Shown: positions 28,434 to 37,372, counted from the first letter of the stretch. The stretch: DNA of 38,702 nt from CAKSHC01 sp045595395 (GCA_045595395.1 JAZOAH010000022.1:1-38702), one strand, 5' to 3'. Notes: a model not told the origin generated them from the letters alone. Made by a program: numbers and translations.

Positions 28434-29363
28434 ATGGCTAATGTTCTTACTACCGCCGAAACCAATCTGATCACTACCGCCGAAATGGCCCGTGTGCGTG
28501 AGGTGGACTTTGTTACCCAGTTCGCCCACAACTCTCTGGCCAAGTTCATGGAGGTGCTGGGCGTTACCCGCCGCATCCCCATGATGGAAGGCACCACCAT
28601 GTATCTGTACACCACCGATGGCACCCTTCAGAATGGTGCTGTGCCCGAAGGCGAGATCATCCCCCTGAGCCAGTTCGAGACCACCAAGACCCCCATCGGT
28701 GAGATCACCCTGCACAAGTGGCGCAAGGCCGCCAGTGCGGAATCCATCAAGAAGTCCGGCTACAATGCCGCTGTGCGTGATACCGATTCTGCTTTGCTGC
28801 GCAAGGTGCAGAAGGGTATTCGTGCTGATATGTTTGGCTTCTTGAACGGTCAAATCGCAGGCTCCACCGCTGCTACCGGCGGCAACCTGCAGGCTGCCCT
28901 TGCTAATGCGTGGGCACAGATCCAGATCAAGTTCGAGGATGACGCCGCTGAGGCTGTTTATTTCGTCAACCCTCTGGATATCGCCTCTTACCTCGGCAGC
29001 GCCAACATCACTACTCAGACCGTTTTCGGCATGAACTATGTCGAGGACTTCCTTGGTCTGGGTACTGTGATCATTTCTTCCCAGATTCCTCAGGGTTCCT
29101 TCGTCGCTACTGCCAAGGAAAATCTGATTGTGTACTATCTCACCATGAACGGTGATGTCTCTAATGCTTTCGGGCTCACCGCTGATGAAACCGGCTTCAT
29201 CGGCATCAAGTCCGGCTATACCAACGAGGAACGTGCTCAGATCGAATCTCTGGTGATGTCCGGCATCCAATTCCTTGTGGAGTATGCTGCTGGCGTTGTC
29301 AAGGGCACTATCGGCGAAGGTGCTGGCGACGAAGGTGCTGGCGACGATGAGCAGGGGGAATGA
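28434..29363 (+). CDS. major capsid protein
   Basis: A 309-residue protein behind AAAGGAG. The N-arm MANVLTTAETNLITTAEMAR is followed by a P-domain/E-loop region (GTTMYLYTTDGTLQ, VPEGEIIPLSQFETTKTPIG) and an A-domain (VYFVNPLDIASYLGSANITT, GLGTVIISSQIPQGSFVATA). It matches the HK97-fold capsid proteins of SPP1-like Firmicutes phages. The C-terminal GEGAGDEGAGDDEQGE stretch is acidic and probably disordered. The stop overlaps the next start (ATGA). Confidence 0.9.
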   Translation: MANVLTTAETNLITTAEMARVREVDFVTQFAHNSLAKFMEVLGVTRRIPMMEGTTMYLYTTDGTLQNGAVPEGEIIPLSQFETTKTPIGEITLHKWRKAASAESIKKSGYNAAVRDTDSALLRKVQKGIRADMFGFLNGQIAGSTAATGGNLQAALANAWAQIQIKFEDDAAEAVYFVNPLDIASYLGSANITTQTVFGMNYVEDFLGLGTVIISSQIPQGSFVATAKENLIVYYLTMNGDVSNAFGLTADETGFIGIKSGYTNEERAQIESLVMSGIQFLVEYAAGVVKGTIGEGAGDEGAGDDEQGE

Positions 29364-29530
29364 TTGAGCTGTTGAGCCAGCCCGCACCCGCTGATGCCGT
29401 GGATCTCTCAAGCATGACCAAAAACGAGCTTTTGGCCTATGCTCAGGAGCACGGCATCACGGGTGTCAACAGCTCTATGCTTAAGGCTGATATCTTTGCG
29501 GTAATCGCCGCCGCAATAGAGGAGGAATAA
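29360..29530 (+). CDS. HeH/LEM-like small protein
   Basis: A 56-residue frame from ATG 29360, overlapping the capsid stop. The C-terminal 35 residues, MTKNELLAYAQEHGITGVNS, then SMLKADIFAVIAAAI, match the SAP/HeH-type helix-extended-loop-helix domain. Small HeH proteins are common right after the capsid gene in Firmicutes phages. They may bind DNA or help head completion. GAGGAGG near its end is the ribosome site of the next gene. Confidence 0.75.
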   Translation: MIELLSQPAPADAVDLSSMTKNELLAYAQEHGITGVNSSMLKADIFAVIAAAIEEE

Positions 29531-29533
29531 ACA

Positions 29534-29983
29534 ATGCGAACCGTCGCTGATGTGATGCGGCATGTCAACAACTTTTTCGAAACTGGCTATCGTGCCACCA
29601 CTTACAGCATCAGCGGCGGGATTCTCTCCCCCAATGATGTTCTTCGCCCGGGGATGTGGATTTACATCTCCGGGTCTTTTTTCTGGGATGGCGTGTGGAA
29701 GATCGGCGAGGGCTGGAAGCTGGAAGATGCGCCCGAAAACGCCGCAGACGATACGTTTGTAGGCCGTGTGTATTTTCTTGCTCCCACCGCCGACTTCCTC
29801 GCCCTGTGCGACGAAATCGCCGAATTCAACGCAAAAAACGCCGTTTCGCCCTATCAGAGCGAAAGCTTCGGGGAATACTCGTACACCCGTGCAACGGGCA
29901 AGGATGGCGGCGTTTTGGGCTGGCAACAGGCATTTGCTGACCGCCTGCGCCCCTTCCGGCGAATGTTTACGGAGGTGGTTTGA
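29534..29983 (+). CDS. head-tail connector-like protein
   Basis: A 149-residue protein behind GAGGAGGAATA. It starts MRTVADVMRHVNNFFETGYR and has LAPTADFLALCDEIAEFNAK in its second half. The position after the capsid and HeH genes and the size fit the adaptor (gp6/gp15-like) proteins. The family itself is not recognised strongly. It overlaps the next gene by 1 bp. Confidence 0.65.
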   Translation: MRTVADVMRHVNNFFETGYRATTYSISGGILSPNDVLRPGMWIYISGSFFWDGVWKIGEGWKLEDAPENAADDTFVGRVYFLAPTADFLALCDEIAEFNAKNAVSPYQSESFGEYSYTRATGKDGGVLGWQQAFADRLRPFRRMFTEVV

Positions 29984-30327
29984 TGGCCCTTGCAGACTTT
30001 CTCGACGATGATCTTTGCATCATGGACAAAATCAGCCGTCCTGACGGTTTCGGTGGCTTTGTTTGGCAATGGCAGGAAGGTGTTCACTTCCTCGGCAAGG
30101 CCCTGCGAAAGAGCGGCGACCAAATCACCATCGCCATGCAGCAGGGCATGAATGCCGTGTACACCATCACCACGCAGGCCGCAGTCGTGCTTGAGCGTGG
30201 CGATTATGTCAAGCGCATCAAGGACGGGGCTATCCTCAAGGTGACCACAGACCCCATAGACGGAACGCCTCCCGCTGTAAGCAGCATCAAATGCCTGATG
30301 GTGCAGGCAGAAAGGACAACGCTTTGA
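29983..30327 (+). CDS. head closure-like protein
   Basis: A 114-residue beta-rich protein from ATG 29983, with GGAGGT upstream. LCIMDKISRPDGFGGFVWQW followed by GVHFLGKALRKSG and later GDYVKRIKDGAILKVTTDP fits the SPP1 gp16/head-tail joining barrel. It overlaps the next start by 4 bp. The call rests mostly on position and beta pattern. Confidence 0.7.
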   Translation: MALADFLDDDLCIMDKISRPDGFGGFVWQWQEGVHFLGKALRKSGDQITIAMQQGMNAVYTITTQAAVVLERGDYVKRIKDGAILKVTTDPIDGTPPAVSSIKCLMVQAERTTL

Positions 30328-30749
30328 CCTATACTGACCTTTCGCAAGCCCTGTACCAGTTTTGGTCGCAATTCGTGTGGAACGGCAGTCCCATCCCTGT
30401 GTACAAGCAGGGCTATGCAGAAAAAAACGTATTTCCCTGCATCACTTTCAGCGTTTCTATGGGTGATTTTGATGGAACATCTATTCAGAGCGCATTTGTA
30501 TGGTGCAAGCAAGAAGAGGGAATGAATGTCAACGCCCAGCGTGCTTCCATCATCGACCAAATCGCCCGCCAGATCCCACCTGTTGTCGGAAGAATATTCA
30601 AAGCTGCAAACGGCGGTGCGATGTGGATTGGTCGAAACGTTGATTTTGTCAGCGATTACAGCCCCCCCGAAGGCGAAGACGAATCAACCGAAACGGATGG
30701 AGAGCCTGTAATCGGAGGACGGATCTCTTACACTGTTAGAACCTATTGA
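30324..30749 (+). CDS. tail completion / head-tail joining protein
   Basis: A 141-residue protein from TTG 30324, with AAAGGA 7 bases upstream. It starts MTYTDLSQALYQFWSQFVWN and includes VYKQGYAEKNVFPCITFSVS and VVGRIFKAANGGAMWIGRN. Position between head closure and the major tail protein points to the tail terminator. The TTG start overlaps the previous stop. Confidence 0.7.
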   Translation: MTYTDLSQALYQFWSQFVWNGSPIPVYKQGYAEKNVFPCITFSVSMGDFDGTSIQSAFVWCKQEEGMNVNAQRASIIDQIARQIPPVVGRIFKAANGGAMWIGRNVDFVSDYSPPEGEDESTETDGEPVIGGRISYTVRTY

Positions 30750-30763
30750 GCGAGGTGTTTTTA

Positions 30764-31390
30764 ATGGCTGATAGCAATATCAATATGGTTACCCCTATCA
30801 CCGCCGAAACCTTTCGGCGGCTGAATTTCAACGCCGGTATGCTTCTCGCAAATTTCGATATTTCTACCGCAACCGATGCCGAAAGCCTTATGGCTCTTAT
30901 CGTCAGCGAAACTGCACAGCAAAACAGCTGGCTCGGTGCTACCAAGGGCAACATCGACATCAGCGAAGGGAAATCGTACTGGAATCCGAACATCAATGGC
31001 CGGAGAATGCCTTTCAAGGGTGAAAAGCAATTCGACACCGCCTCCCCTAAGATCAGCGGCACTCTTGTCGAGTTTACCCCCGAAAACGTTCGTGCTGTAT
31101 CCGGCTCTGCTGACATCACCAGCAATGGTAGTGTCACCATCGTGCAGCCCACTGCAACGGTAAATCCGAACCACTACTTTGACAACCTTGTTTTTGTCAG
31201 CAATCTTGGCAGCGACGGCCTGTATGTGGCAGAAGCGGACAACGTGCTTTGCACCAGCGGCATCAACAGTCAGAACGCCGACAAGGACATCGGCACTCTT
31301 CCCTTTGAATTCATCGCACATTCCGACAGCCCTGTGTTCACAAACGAGCTGCCCATCCGCTATTACTTCTTCCCTTCCAGCGTTGATTGA
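30764..31390 (+). CDS. major tail tube protein
   Basis: A 208-residue protein from ATG 30764 behind GAGGTG. It starts MADSNINMVTPITAETFRRL. The beta-rich centre (GATKGNIDISEGKSYWNPNI, MPFKGEKQF) and the position between terminator and tail chaperone genes support the tube protein. These stack as hexamer rings to form the tail shaft. Confidence 0.8.
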   Translation: MADSNINMVTPITAETFRRLNFNAGMLLANFDISTATDAESLMALIVSETAQQNSWLGATKGNIDISEGKSYWNPNINGRRMPFKGEKQFDTASPKISGTLVEFTPENVRAVSGSADITSNGSVTIVQPTATVNPNHYFDNLVFVSNLGSDGLYVAEADNVLCTSGINSQNADKDIGTLPFEFIAHSDSPVFTNELPIRYYFFPSSVD

Positions 31391-31404
31391 CAGGGGGGTA
31401 AAAG

Positions 31405-31743
31405 ATGACTTTTTTTGACATTCCTACGAAGGAAATGGCACAGCGCATGGCCCATGCTTCTGTGTATATTGACAAGATCGGCAAGAACGACGCTTTTTCT
31501 GCTTGGTACAGGGGCAACATTGGCAAGCCTCTTCGCATTCCTGAGCTTTTTCAGCTTGGTCAACTTTTGCTAGCGGAATGCTATGACGATGTTGTCTCCG
31601 CTATTGCCATCCTGACAGGCAAGGAAAAGCAAACTGTCGAAGAACAGCCTATCGGTGAAACCATCAAAGAAATCAACGAGTTTACAGGCGGCAAATTGGC
31701 CCGTTTTTTTTCTGTGTTCTCCGCTACGGAAGCGGAAGAGTAA
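31405..31743 (+). CDS. tail assembly chaperone (gpG-like)
   Basis: A 112-residue protein behind AGGGGGG. It is helical (TKEMAQRMAHASVYIDKIGK, then ELFQLGQLLLAECYDDVVSA). It sits directly after the major tail protein, the place of the gpG part of gpG/gpGT chaperones. Near its end a run of eight T (31704-31711) can shift ribosomes to the -1 frame, which stays open into the gene ending at 32042. Confidence 0.8.
   Translation: MTFFDIPTKEMAQRMAHASVYIDKIGKNDAFSAWYRGNIGKPLRIPELFQLGQLLLAECYDDVVSAIAILTGKEKQTVEEQPIGETIKEINEFTGGKLARFFSVFSATEAEE
31704..31710 (+). promoter_or_regulatory. probable programmed -1 frameshift site
   Basis: The heptamer T-TTT-TTT is in the correct phase for a -1 slip (codons CGT TTT TTT TCT in the zero frame). 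After slipping, translation runs on as TTC TGT GTT and meets no stop through to 32042. Confidence 0.72.
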
Positions 31744-32042
31744 TTGCAGCGATATCATCGTCGTGCATCCCGCTAAACGTTGAAATGCTTGAAAAACTCC
31801 TTGAAGCAGAAGAAAAACGGAAGTGCGAGCAGATGCAGCCGTTGATTTATATCGGCGAGGTTTGCGGAAACATCTTCAGAGCCTTGACGAAATCTGACTT
31901 TCCCGGGTGCTGCGAGTTTCTTGCATCGCTCAACGAAGATACAAGGGCCACAAGCAGAGAAAGCGTCAAATCGCACATTGAAACGATGATATCAACTTTC
32001 AGCAGAAAGGTGGTGGACACAGATGGCGACAACCCTGTTTGA
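31710..32042 (+). CDS. tail assembly chaperone T-domain, expressed by -1 frameshift
   Basis: The -1 frame begins at the slippery run and encodes RYGSGRVIAAISSSCIPLNV followed by EMLEKLLEAEEKRKCEQMQP, then SRESVKSHIETMISTFS. An ATG at 31785 lies inside but has no ribosome site, so the fusion is preferred. The fusion product would bind the tape measure protein, as lambda gpGT does. It overlaps the tape measure start by 20 bp. Confidence 0.72.
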   Translation, partial: FCVLRYGSGRVIAAISSSCIPLNVEMLEKLLEAEEKRKCEQMQPLIYIGEVCGNIFRALTKSDFPGCCEFLASLNEDTRATSRESVKSHIETMISTFSRKVVDTDGDNPV

Positions 32043-33090
32043 ACTTGAAGGCAAGGTTTCGATTGATTCTTCAGGTTTTTTTACGGCTGCTGAAACTATT
32101 CAACAGCAGATTTCAGCACTTTCAACAGCAGTTTCAGACCTGGAAACAAAGCTTTCCGGCGTAAAGATCAGCAATATTCTTGACAGCGCAACGTTCATCG
32201 CCGAACAAATCGTCGTTACCGAAGGTCTTGATGCGCTTGCTTCAAAAGTAAGCGAATTTAAAAATGCGCTCACAACTGTGGATCTTGGTGGTACGCTGCT
32301 TAGTACTCTTACTGGTGGTCTGGCTTCATTGACGGGAAATCTGCTTATTGGCGATATCGAAGTCGGCCTTGATACTCCTACCGATACCGAAATCGAAACT
32401 GCTATCACCGGCATTACAACCAAGATCGCTGAATACTCTGCTGCAATTCCGATTGTGTTGCCTGATGCTTCCACAGAGCCTCTCAGTACAGAAATCACAA
32501 CCGCTGGTGAGGGCATTGCAACTGCACTTGAGGCAGCTGCGGCATGGACTTTCCCTGTCCCCAATATGCCCAGCATTACATCAACGCAGGCAAAGATCAA
32601 AGCTTTTTGGGCATTTGTCACAAAAGGGCTGAATTTGAGTGTTGATGCATATGTCAATATCTATCCGAATTTTGTGGGAGTAGGCGGCTATCAACCGCAA
32701 GTTCCCACGCAAAACCAACAAGGACACGGTGGCGGTGGCGCATCTTTTGGCAATAGTGGTTTGTTTCAAACCATTGGTGGTGCAGCCGAAGAATTTGGTG
32801 CATGGGCAGAGAACGCCGCATGGTCTTTCAACGACTACATGACTGAAAACGTCTCAGTACCTGTTCAAACGTTTTTTAGTAACCTGTTTAAAGACAACGG
32901 CGGTTCTCTTAAGCGTAAAAACGGAGGTGCAAATTCCGAATCCTCTCCCTCTGTTTCCTCTCCTCTTGAAGACGCTGTTTATTCTGCCCTTACCCGATGG
33001 GCAACGCCTGTCGGCAGTGATTCGCTGGCCGTGATGCTTACACCGCAGATCAGCGAGGGTATTGCGCAGGGAATGAGGGGTCGCCGATGA
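32023..33090 (+). CDS. short tape measure-like protein
   Basis: A 355-residue protein. Residues 1-190 are helix- and Thr/Ala-rich (ISALSTAVSDLETKLSGVKI, then GLASLTGNLL). A Gly/Asn/Gln-rich linker (PQVPTQNQQGHGGGGASFG) leads to a helical end (EEFGAWAENAAWSFNDYM). Position after the chaperone pair marks it as the tape measure, which sets tail length, though it is far shorter than the usual 700 or more residues. No lytic transglycosylase or peptidase domain is seen. Confidence 0.72.
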   Translation: MATTLFELEGKVSIDSSGFFTAAETIQQQISALSTAVSDLETKLSGVKISNILDSATFIAEQIVVTEGLDALASKVSEFKNALTTVDLGGTLLSTLTGGLASLTGNLLIGDIEVGLDTPTDTEIETAITGITTKIAEYSAAIPIVLPDASTEPLSTEITTAGEGIATALEAAAAWTFPVPNMPSITSTQAKIKAFWAFVTKGLNLSVDAYVNIYPNFVGVGGYQPQVPTQNQQGHGGGGASFGNSGLFQTIGGAAEEFGAWAENAAWSFNDYMTENVSVPVQTFFSNLFKDNGGSLKRKNGGANSESSPSVSSPLEDAVYSALTRWATPVGSDSLAVMLTPQISEGIAQGMRGRR

Positions 33091-33494
33091 AACTGGTCAA
33101 CAACATGGACAAGGTTGTAAAGCAGATGCGGAAGAACATCGGCGAAGCATTGGATGCAATTGGAAATGAAGCAATCGTCAGCATGCAGTATATGATGCTT
33201 TACGGTTATTCGAGGCCGTACAAGCATCGTCATACTGGCATTACTGATACCAAAATCTATGATACTGGTGCGCTTTACAAAGACCTCAAATACTTGGTCG
33301 GTGGCCAAATGCCGGGGGAAGAAGATACAGTCCACTTTGGCAGTAGCCTGTATTATGCAGAATATGTCCATGAGGGCACACGGAAGGTGCAAGCACGACC
33401 GTATATCGAAGATGCGGCTACCACAATTGCGGATTTCAAAGGCGTTGCGGAAAAAGAGTTGAAACGGGGGTTTGATAAGATTGGTCAGGTATGA
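33087..33494 (+). CDS. HK97 gp10-like protein (second copy)
   Basis: A 135-residue protein. AIVSMQYMMLYGYSRPYKHR, YDTGALYKDLKYLVGG and YAEYVHEGTRKVQARPYIED match the protein at 27295 in order and spacing. The sequences are clearly related but well diverged. Its place after the tape measure is not where gp10-like proteins usually lie. It overlaps the tape measure stop by 4 bp and runs 14 bp past the next start. Confidence 0.78.
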   Translation: MKLVNNMDKVVKQMRKNIGEALDAIGNEAIVSMQYMMLYGYSRPYKHRHTGITDTKIYDTGALYKDLKYLVGGQMPGEEDTVHFGSSLYYAEYVHEGTRKVQARPYIEDAATTIADFKGVAEKELKRGFDKIGQV

Positions 33495-34242
33495 GTGCAG
33501 CCTTAACGGCGTTAATCTATCGGGCCTTTCCCCCGATATCATCATCACCGACATCAGCGAAAGCATCACGGAGTATACCCAAACCGAACAGTATCCCACC
33601 AGAGATGGCACACGTTTTCTGCGAAAGCAACGTGTTTCGCTTACTGAAACCGTGCGATTTTGCGTTACAGAGCAGGATCCAATTCGTCGCCAACTGATCC
33701 TTCAGCAGGTGCAAAAATGGGCGAGGGACGGTGGCGTTTTCACCCGTGATGACAGGCGTGGCCAAAGGTTGACCGTTCAATGCGACAGTGTACCCGTTAT
33801 GCCTTCTGCCGACAACTGGAAGTCTGAAATGGCTGCTGTTTTTACGGCCTACCAGCTGCCGTATTGGGAAAGTGCAGAAAAAACGACCGCAACTGGCAAC
33901 GCCGGAAGTGCTGTTATCAATGTCCCCGGCACAGCGAAAAGAACGAAAGCGCATCTCACCCTTACAAATACGGGAGCAACCGTTATGAACACAGCGACCA
34001 TCAGAACCGGCGAAAGCGTCATGGCTTTTTCGTCGCTTGGCGTTGAGCCTAACCAAAAGCTTGAAATCGGTTACGACGCAAACGGATATCTGTACATCAC
34101 AGCAAACGGCGAGTCGGCGTTGCCGAACCGTTCTTCCGGCAGCAGCGACGATTTGTTCGTTTCGTGCGGATTTAGTACGATCACCTACACCGCAGGAACG
34201 AGCGCAAGACTTTCAATCGATGCGAGGGGGCTTTGGTTGTGA
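33481..34242 (+). CDS. distal tail protein (Dit-like)
   Basis: A protein of about 253 residues. The opening YECSLNGVNLSGLSPDIIIT is typical of Dit-type proteins. Further: TRFLRKQRVSLTETVRFCVT and VPVMPSADNWKSEMAAVFTA, then a beta-rich galectin-like C-half (GATVMNTATIRTGESVMAFS). It forms the ring joining tail tube and baseplate. TTG 33481 with GGGGG 10 bases upstream is the best start; TTG 33472 is possible. It overlaps the next gene by 4 bp. Confidence 0.78.
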   Translation: MVRYECSLNGVNLSGLSPDIIITDISESITEYTQTEQYPTRDGTRFLRKQRVSLTETVRFCVTEQDPIRRQLILQQVQKWARDGGVFTRDDRRGQRLTVQCDSVPVMPSADNWKSEMAAVFTAYQLPYWESAEKTTATGNAGSAVINVPGTAKRTKAHLTLTNTGATVMNTATIRTGESVMAFSSLGVEPNQKLEIGYDANGYLYITANGESALPNRSSGSSDDLFVSCGFSTITYTAGTSARLSIDARGLWL

Positions 34243-35723
34243 GTGTAAAACTCCCTGTTGTTCTCGACCCGGAAACCATGAAGCCCACATCGAAGGTTCT
34301 TCATCCCCTTGAAATCTCTCTTGATGTGTGCTGGATGCCCCCAAACGAGGCGCAAATGGTGCTTCCTGAGGGGGAAACGGTTGGTGTTAGAGATTGGGTG
34401 GAGATCTATACTGCGTCCGGCTCTGCTGGTAAATTCCGTGTCACATCGGTGCAAGATGTTTACCCGGGTCAAACAAGAGTAACGCTTGCGCATGGTATCA
34501 TTGTCCTTCGGGATGCTGTAATCAAGGGAACTGGCACGATACATGGAACGGTTGGAGAAATCGTTACAGAGATTTTGAAGCATCAAACCACAAAAGCGGG
34601 CGGGAGATTCCTGTGGCAGATTGGTACTGTCGGTTATTCCGGCGAAACAACCGTTAAATACAACGACAGCAACCTGTTCGATGTACTCATTGATTCTTGG
34701 GAGTGGCTCCCGTGGAACATGATGGAGTTCGATCAATCCTCGCTTCCGTGGAAGTTGAACATCATTCGTCTTTCGTCTGCTCCACAGTGCGAAGGCCGTT
34801 TTGGTCGCAACCTTAAAACGGTCACTATAACCGTTGATGATGACGAACTTTGTACGGTTGCAATTGCTGATGATCGAAACAAAAGCATGAAATCGGATAC
34901 TGTTTCACAGTATGGCGAAGTTGAAAAAATCCTCACCATACCAGTCGGGGCAACAGATCCACAGGTCGACGCATATTTTACCGATTATTTGGACAAGTAT
35001 AAAGTTCCTGCTGTAACGGTTAGCGTCGACGCTCTGGAGTTGTTCAGCGTTACTGGCGAAAGCTGGGATAGCCTGATTCCCGGCAGGGTTCACCGCTGTT
35101 CCCTTCCTGATTACGCCCTCACCATTGACAATAAAATCGTCAGGGTACATTATCCGAATTTGCTTTCCGACGAATTGAGCGCACGGGTAGAACTGGCTAA
35201 CCGTGTGCGAAACGTTGCGTCTATCATCGCAGAGCAACAGCGTCAGCAGAACAATACTGCACACGCTGTCGGAGGATACAGCCGCATTGTTACACAGGTA
35301 AGCCAATCGCACGCAGACCTCTACGACGAATACACGCTGTTTAAGGGCACGACCGAGGAAACCTTTGCACAGGTGTGGATCGACCTCCGTGCAGCCGAGG
35401 GCGAGCTTGAGCTGATGGCCAAAAAGACCGACCTCGACGGCCTTGAAACCGAGGTTATGATCCTGCTGGATGCTCTCGACAACAAGATCACCCTCAAGGC
35501 AGACAAGATCGAATTGCAGGGCTATGTCACCGCAAGCGAGTTGAGCGCAGAGATAGCCCGAATCAACAACTTTTTCAGCGGCGTTTCGGAAATTTCGGTG
35601 CTGAAGGCTACGATGGTCAACTGTACGAACACGTTTTTGTACAAAAACACCGCTATGTCTGTCAAATCGATGGATGTGACCACACCGAGTGGAACAAAGA
35701 CCATCAATTATGTTGGCTATTAA
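34239..35723 (+). CDS. tail-associated baseplate hub protein (Tal-like)
   Basis: A 494-residue protein from GTG 34239 behind GAGGGGG. The first 330 residues are beta-rich as in gp27/hub-like N-domains (PLEISLDVCWMPPNEAQMVL, VRDWVEIYTASGSAGKFRVT). The C-terminal part is a coiled coil (ELMAKKTDLDGLETEVMILL, ALDNKITLKADKIELQGY). No peptidase motif is visible. It binds the Dit ring and forms the tail tip. Confidence 0.82.
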   Translation: MSVKLPVVLDPETMKPTSKVLHPLEISLDVCWMPPNEAQMVLPEGETVGVRDWVEIYTASGSAGKFRVTSVQDVYPGQTRVTLAHGIIVLRDAVIKGTGTIHGTVGEIVTEILKHQTTKAGGRFLWQIGTVGYSGETTVKYNDSNLFDVLIDSWEWLPWNMMEFDQSSLPWKLNIIRLSSAPQCEGRFGRNLKTVTITVDDDELCTVAIADDRNKSMKSDTVSQYGEVEKILTIPVGATDPQVDAYFTDYLDKYKVPAVTVSVDALELFSVTGESWDSLIPGRVHRCSLPDYALTIDNKIVRVHYPNLLSDELSARVELANRVRNVASIIAEQQRQQNNTAHAVGGYSRIVTQVSQSHADLYDEYTLFKGTTEETFAQVWIDLRAAEGELELMAKKTDLDGLETEVMILLDALDNKITLKADKIELQGYVTASELSAEIARINNFFSGVSEISVLKATMVNCTNTFLYKNTAMSVKSMDVTTPSGTKTINYVGY

Positions 35724-35732
35724 GGAGGATAT

Positions 35733-35918
35733 ATGGATATCAAGCTTTTTTTGCAGTCCCTTGACGAGCTGGAAGCAGCCATTGCAACTGTAAGCATCCC
35801 CGCATCCAAGGACAACGCTGTTGCCTGTGCAAGGGTGTACAAGCAGATTGCCCAGTTGCGCATTACTGCTCTCAAATCCGTCGTAAAGGAGGATGCCAAT
35901 GCTCCTGCTGACCATTAA
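35733..35918 (+). CDS. small helical tail-region protein
   Basis: A 61-residue protein behind AAGGAGGATAT. It is helical (IKLFLQSLDELEAAIATVSI). The function is unknown; its position suggests a baseplate or virion accessory. Confidence 0.62.
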   Translation: MDIKLFLQSLDELEAAIATVSIPASKDNAVACARVYKQIAQLRITALKSVVKEDANAPADH

Positions 35919-36156
35919 CGGTGAATATCAGGCGTTTTACGCTGCTGTTGCAGGCGATGGGGAATTGTATGCGGAGATCGTCGACACCCGCCCCATCTCA
36001 CAGATTTCGCCCGAATTCGAGGGCCTTGAAACCATCGAGCGCATCGACGAAATCCAAGGAGACGAGACATATACCGGCTATACGCAGCTGGTGGGCGTGA
36101 ACCTGTCCTCCGCTGGTGCGATGATCCATCTAAAGCGAGGTGATACTGTTGGCTGA
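35899..36156 (+). CDS. small beta-rich tail-region protein
   Basis: An 85-residue protein from ATG 35899, with AAAGGAGG 6 bases upstream; the ATG at 35893 is on the ribosome site. It carries LLLTINGEYQAFYAAVAGDG and LSSAGAMIHLKRGDTV. The acidic middle and strand-rich pattern suggest a small structural domain. It overlaps both neighbours. Confidence 0.6.
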   Translation: MLLLTINGEYQAFYAAVAGDGELYAEIVDTRPISQISPEFEGLETIERIDEIQGDETYTGYTQLVGVNLSSAGAMIHLKRGDTVG

Positions 36157-37372
36157 AACCAACCTGACCAACCCGTATCGGGTAATCCGGGAAAATGTTG
36201 ATATGCTCAAGCCGGTAATCCGGCACAAGCTGTATGATCTGTTCGGCGTTGGCTCCCGCCGTGGCCACCGCTTTGAAATCACACTGACCCGTGGCGGCGA
36301 GCCGCTTTTGTTGAGCAGCGCAACGGTAACAGCTACGCTGATCAACCACACCGCAGGCATCACCATGACCCCATATTCCGGAACAATCGAGGGCAACACC
36401 GCCATCATTGAGATGCCTGATTATTTTTATCAGTATGCTGGTCTGTTTACGCTGTTTGTTGAAGTGGGATATGGAACGATCATGACGGTTGTGTATGCTT
36501 GCGAGGCAGACATGACGGCCTTGTCCACGGATACGGTTGTTGACCCCTCCGGTGTGATCCCCAGCTTGCAGGAACTGCTGGCGCAGATTGAGACAATGCG
36601 TAACGAGACGGCCAACGCTCGCACCGCTGCCGCAGCGGCTAATGAAGCTGCTACCCGTGCAGAAGCTGCCGCCGAAGTGGTGGAGAACGCCGATGTGCCT
36701 ACAAGCACGACCGTCGGTTATCAGACGAGCAACACGGGCAACACCCCGCCCACAGGCGAATGGCTTCCCACCGTTCCCGCCATCAGCCCCGGTCAGTATC
36801 TTTGGGTGCGGGTCGTGCAGACCTTCAGTTCATCCGAGCCGCTGACCTATTACACCATCAGTCGTACGGGCATTGACGGCAGGGGTGCTGTGGCAACCGT
36901 GCAGGGCCTTGCACCCGACGCAAACGGCAATGTTGACCTCGGCGCAGCCTTGTTGGATACCATTTGCCCCGTCGGAAAGCTGTGGTTTACGGATGTTGAC
37001 ATTCGCCCCGCAGAGATCCTCGGTGGCACATGGGTGCGCATCAACAACAAATTTATCTACGGCGCATATGGTTCGGGCGAGTTTGCTGCTGGTGCAACAG
37101 GAGGCAATCGCACCATCACGTTGACCGCAGACCAGCTCCCCGCATTGTCCGGCAGCATTACAGCGGCATCAAACGGCAACGCATGGGGTATGTTCTCCGC
37201 TGCAAGCGGCGTTTTCAGCCGTGGCACAGTTGATCTCCCTGCAAGCACGGCATCGGGCGCAAGCTCCAGTAATAACCGTGCGTCCGTTATCAACTTCGCC
37301 GTCGGCGGCGGTCAGGCTATTAATATCATGCCGGAATTCTATGCGGCATTTATCTGGAGGCGCACTGCATGA
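36149..37372 (+). CDS. baseplate upper protein / tail fibre with collar-like C-terminus
   Basis: A 407-residue protein; TTG 36149, with GCGAGG 8 bases upstream, is the best start, GTG 36140 an alternative. Residues about 10-145 resemble BppU-type domains (DLFGVGSRRGHRFEITLTRG, AGLFTLFVEVGY). An Ala/Glu coiled coil follows (ANARTAAAAANEAATRAEAA), then a fibre shaft. The C-terminal collar-type receptor domain has LGGTWVRINNKFIYG and ends INIMPEFYAAFIWRR. It is likely the host receptor-binding fibre. Confidence 0.85.
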   Translation: MAETNLTNPYRVIRENVDMLKPVIRHKLYDLFGVGSRRGHRFEITLTRGGEPLLLSSATVTATLINHTAGITMTPYSGTIEGNTAIIEMPDYFYQYAGLFTLFVEVGYGTIMTVVYACEADMTALSTDTVVDPSGVIPSLQELLAQIETMRNETANARTAAAAANEAATRAEAAAEVVENADVPTSTTVGYQTSNTGNTPPTGEWLPTVPAISPGQYLWVRVVQTFSSSEPLTYYTISRTGIDGRGAVATVQGLAPDANGNVDLGAALLDTICPVGKLWFTDVDIRPAEILGGTWVRINNKFIYGAYGSGEFAAGATGGNRTITLTADQLPALSGSITAASNGNAWGMFSAASGVFSRGTVDLPASTASGASSSNNRASVINFAVGGGQAINIMPEFYAAFIWRRTA

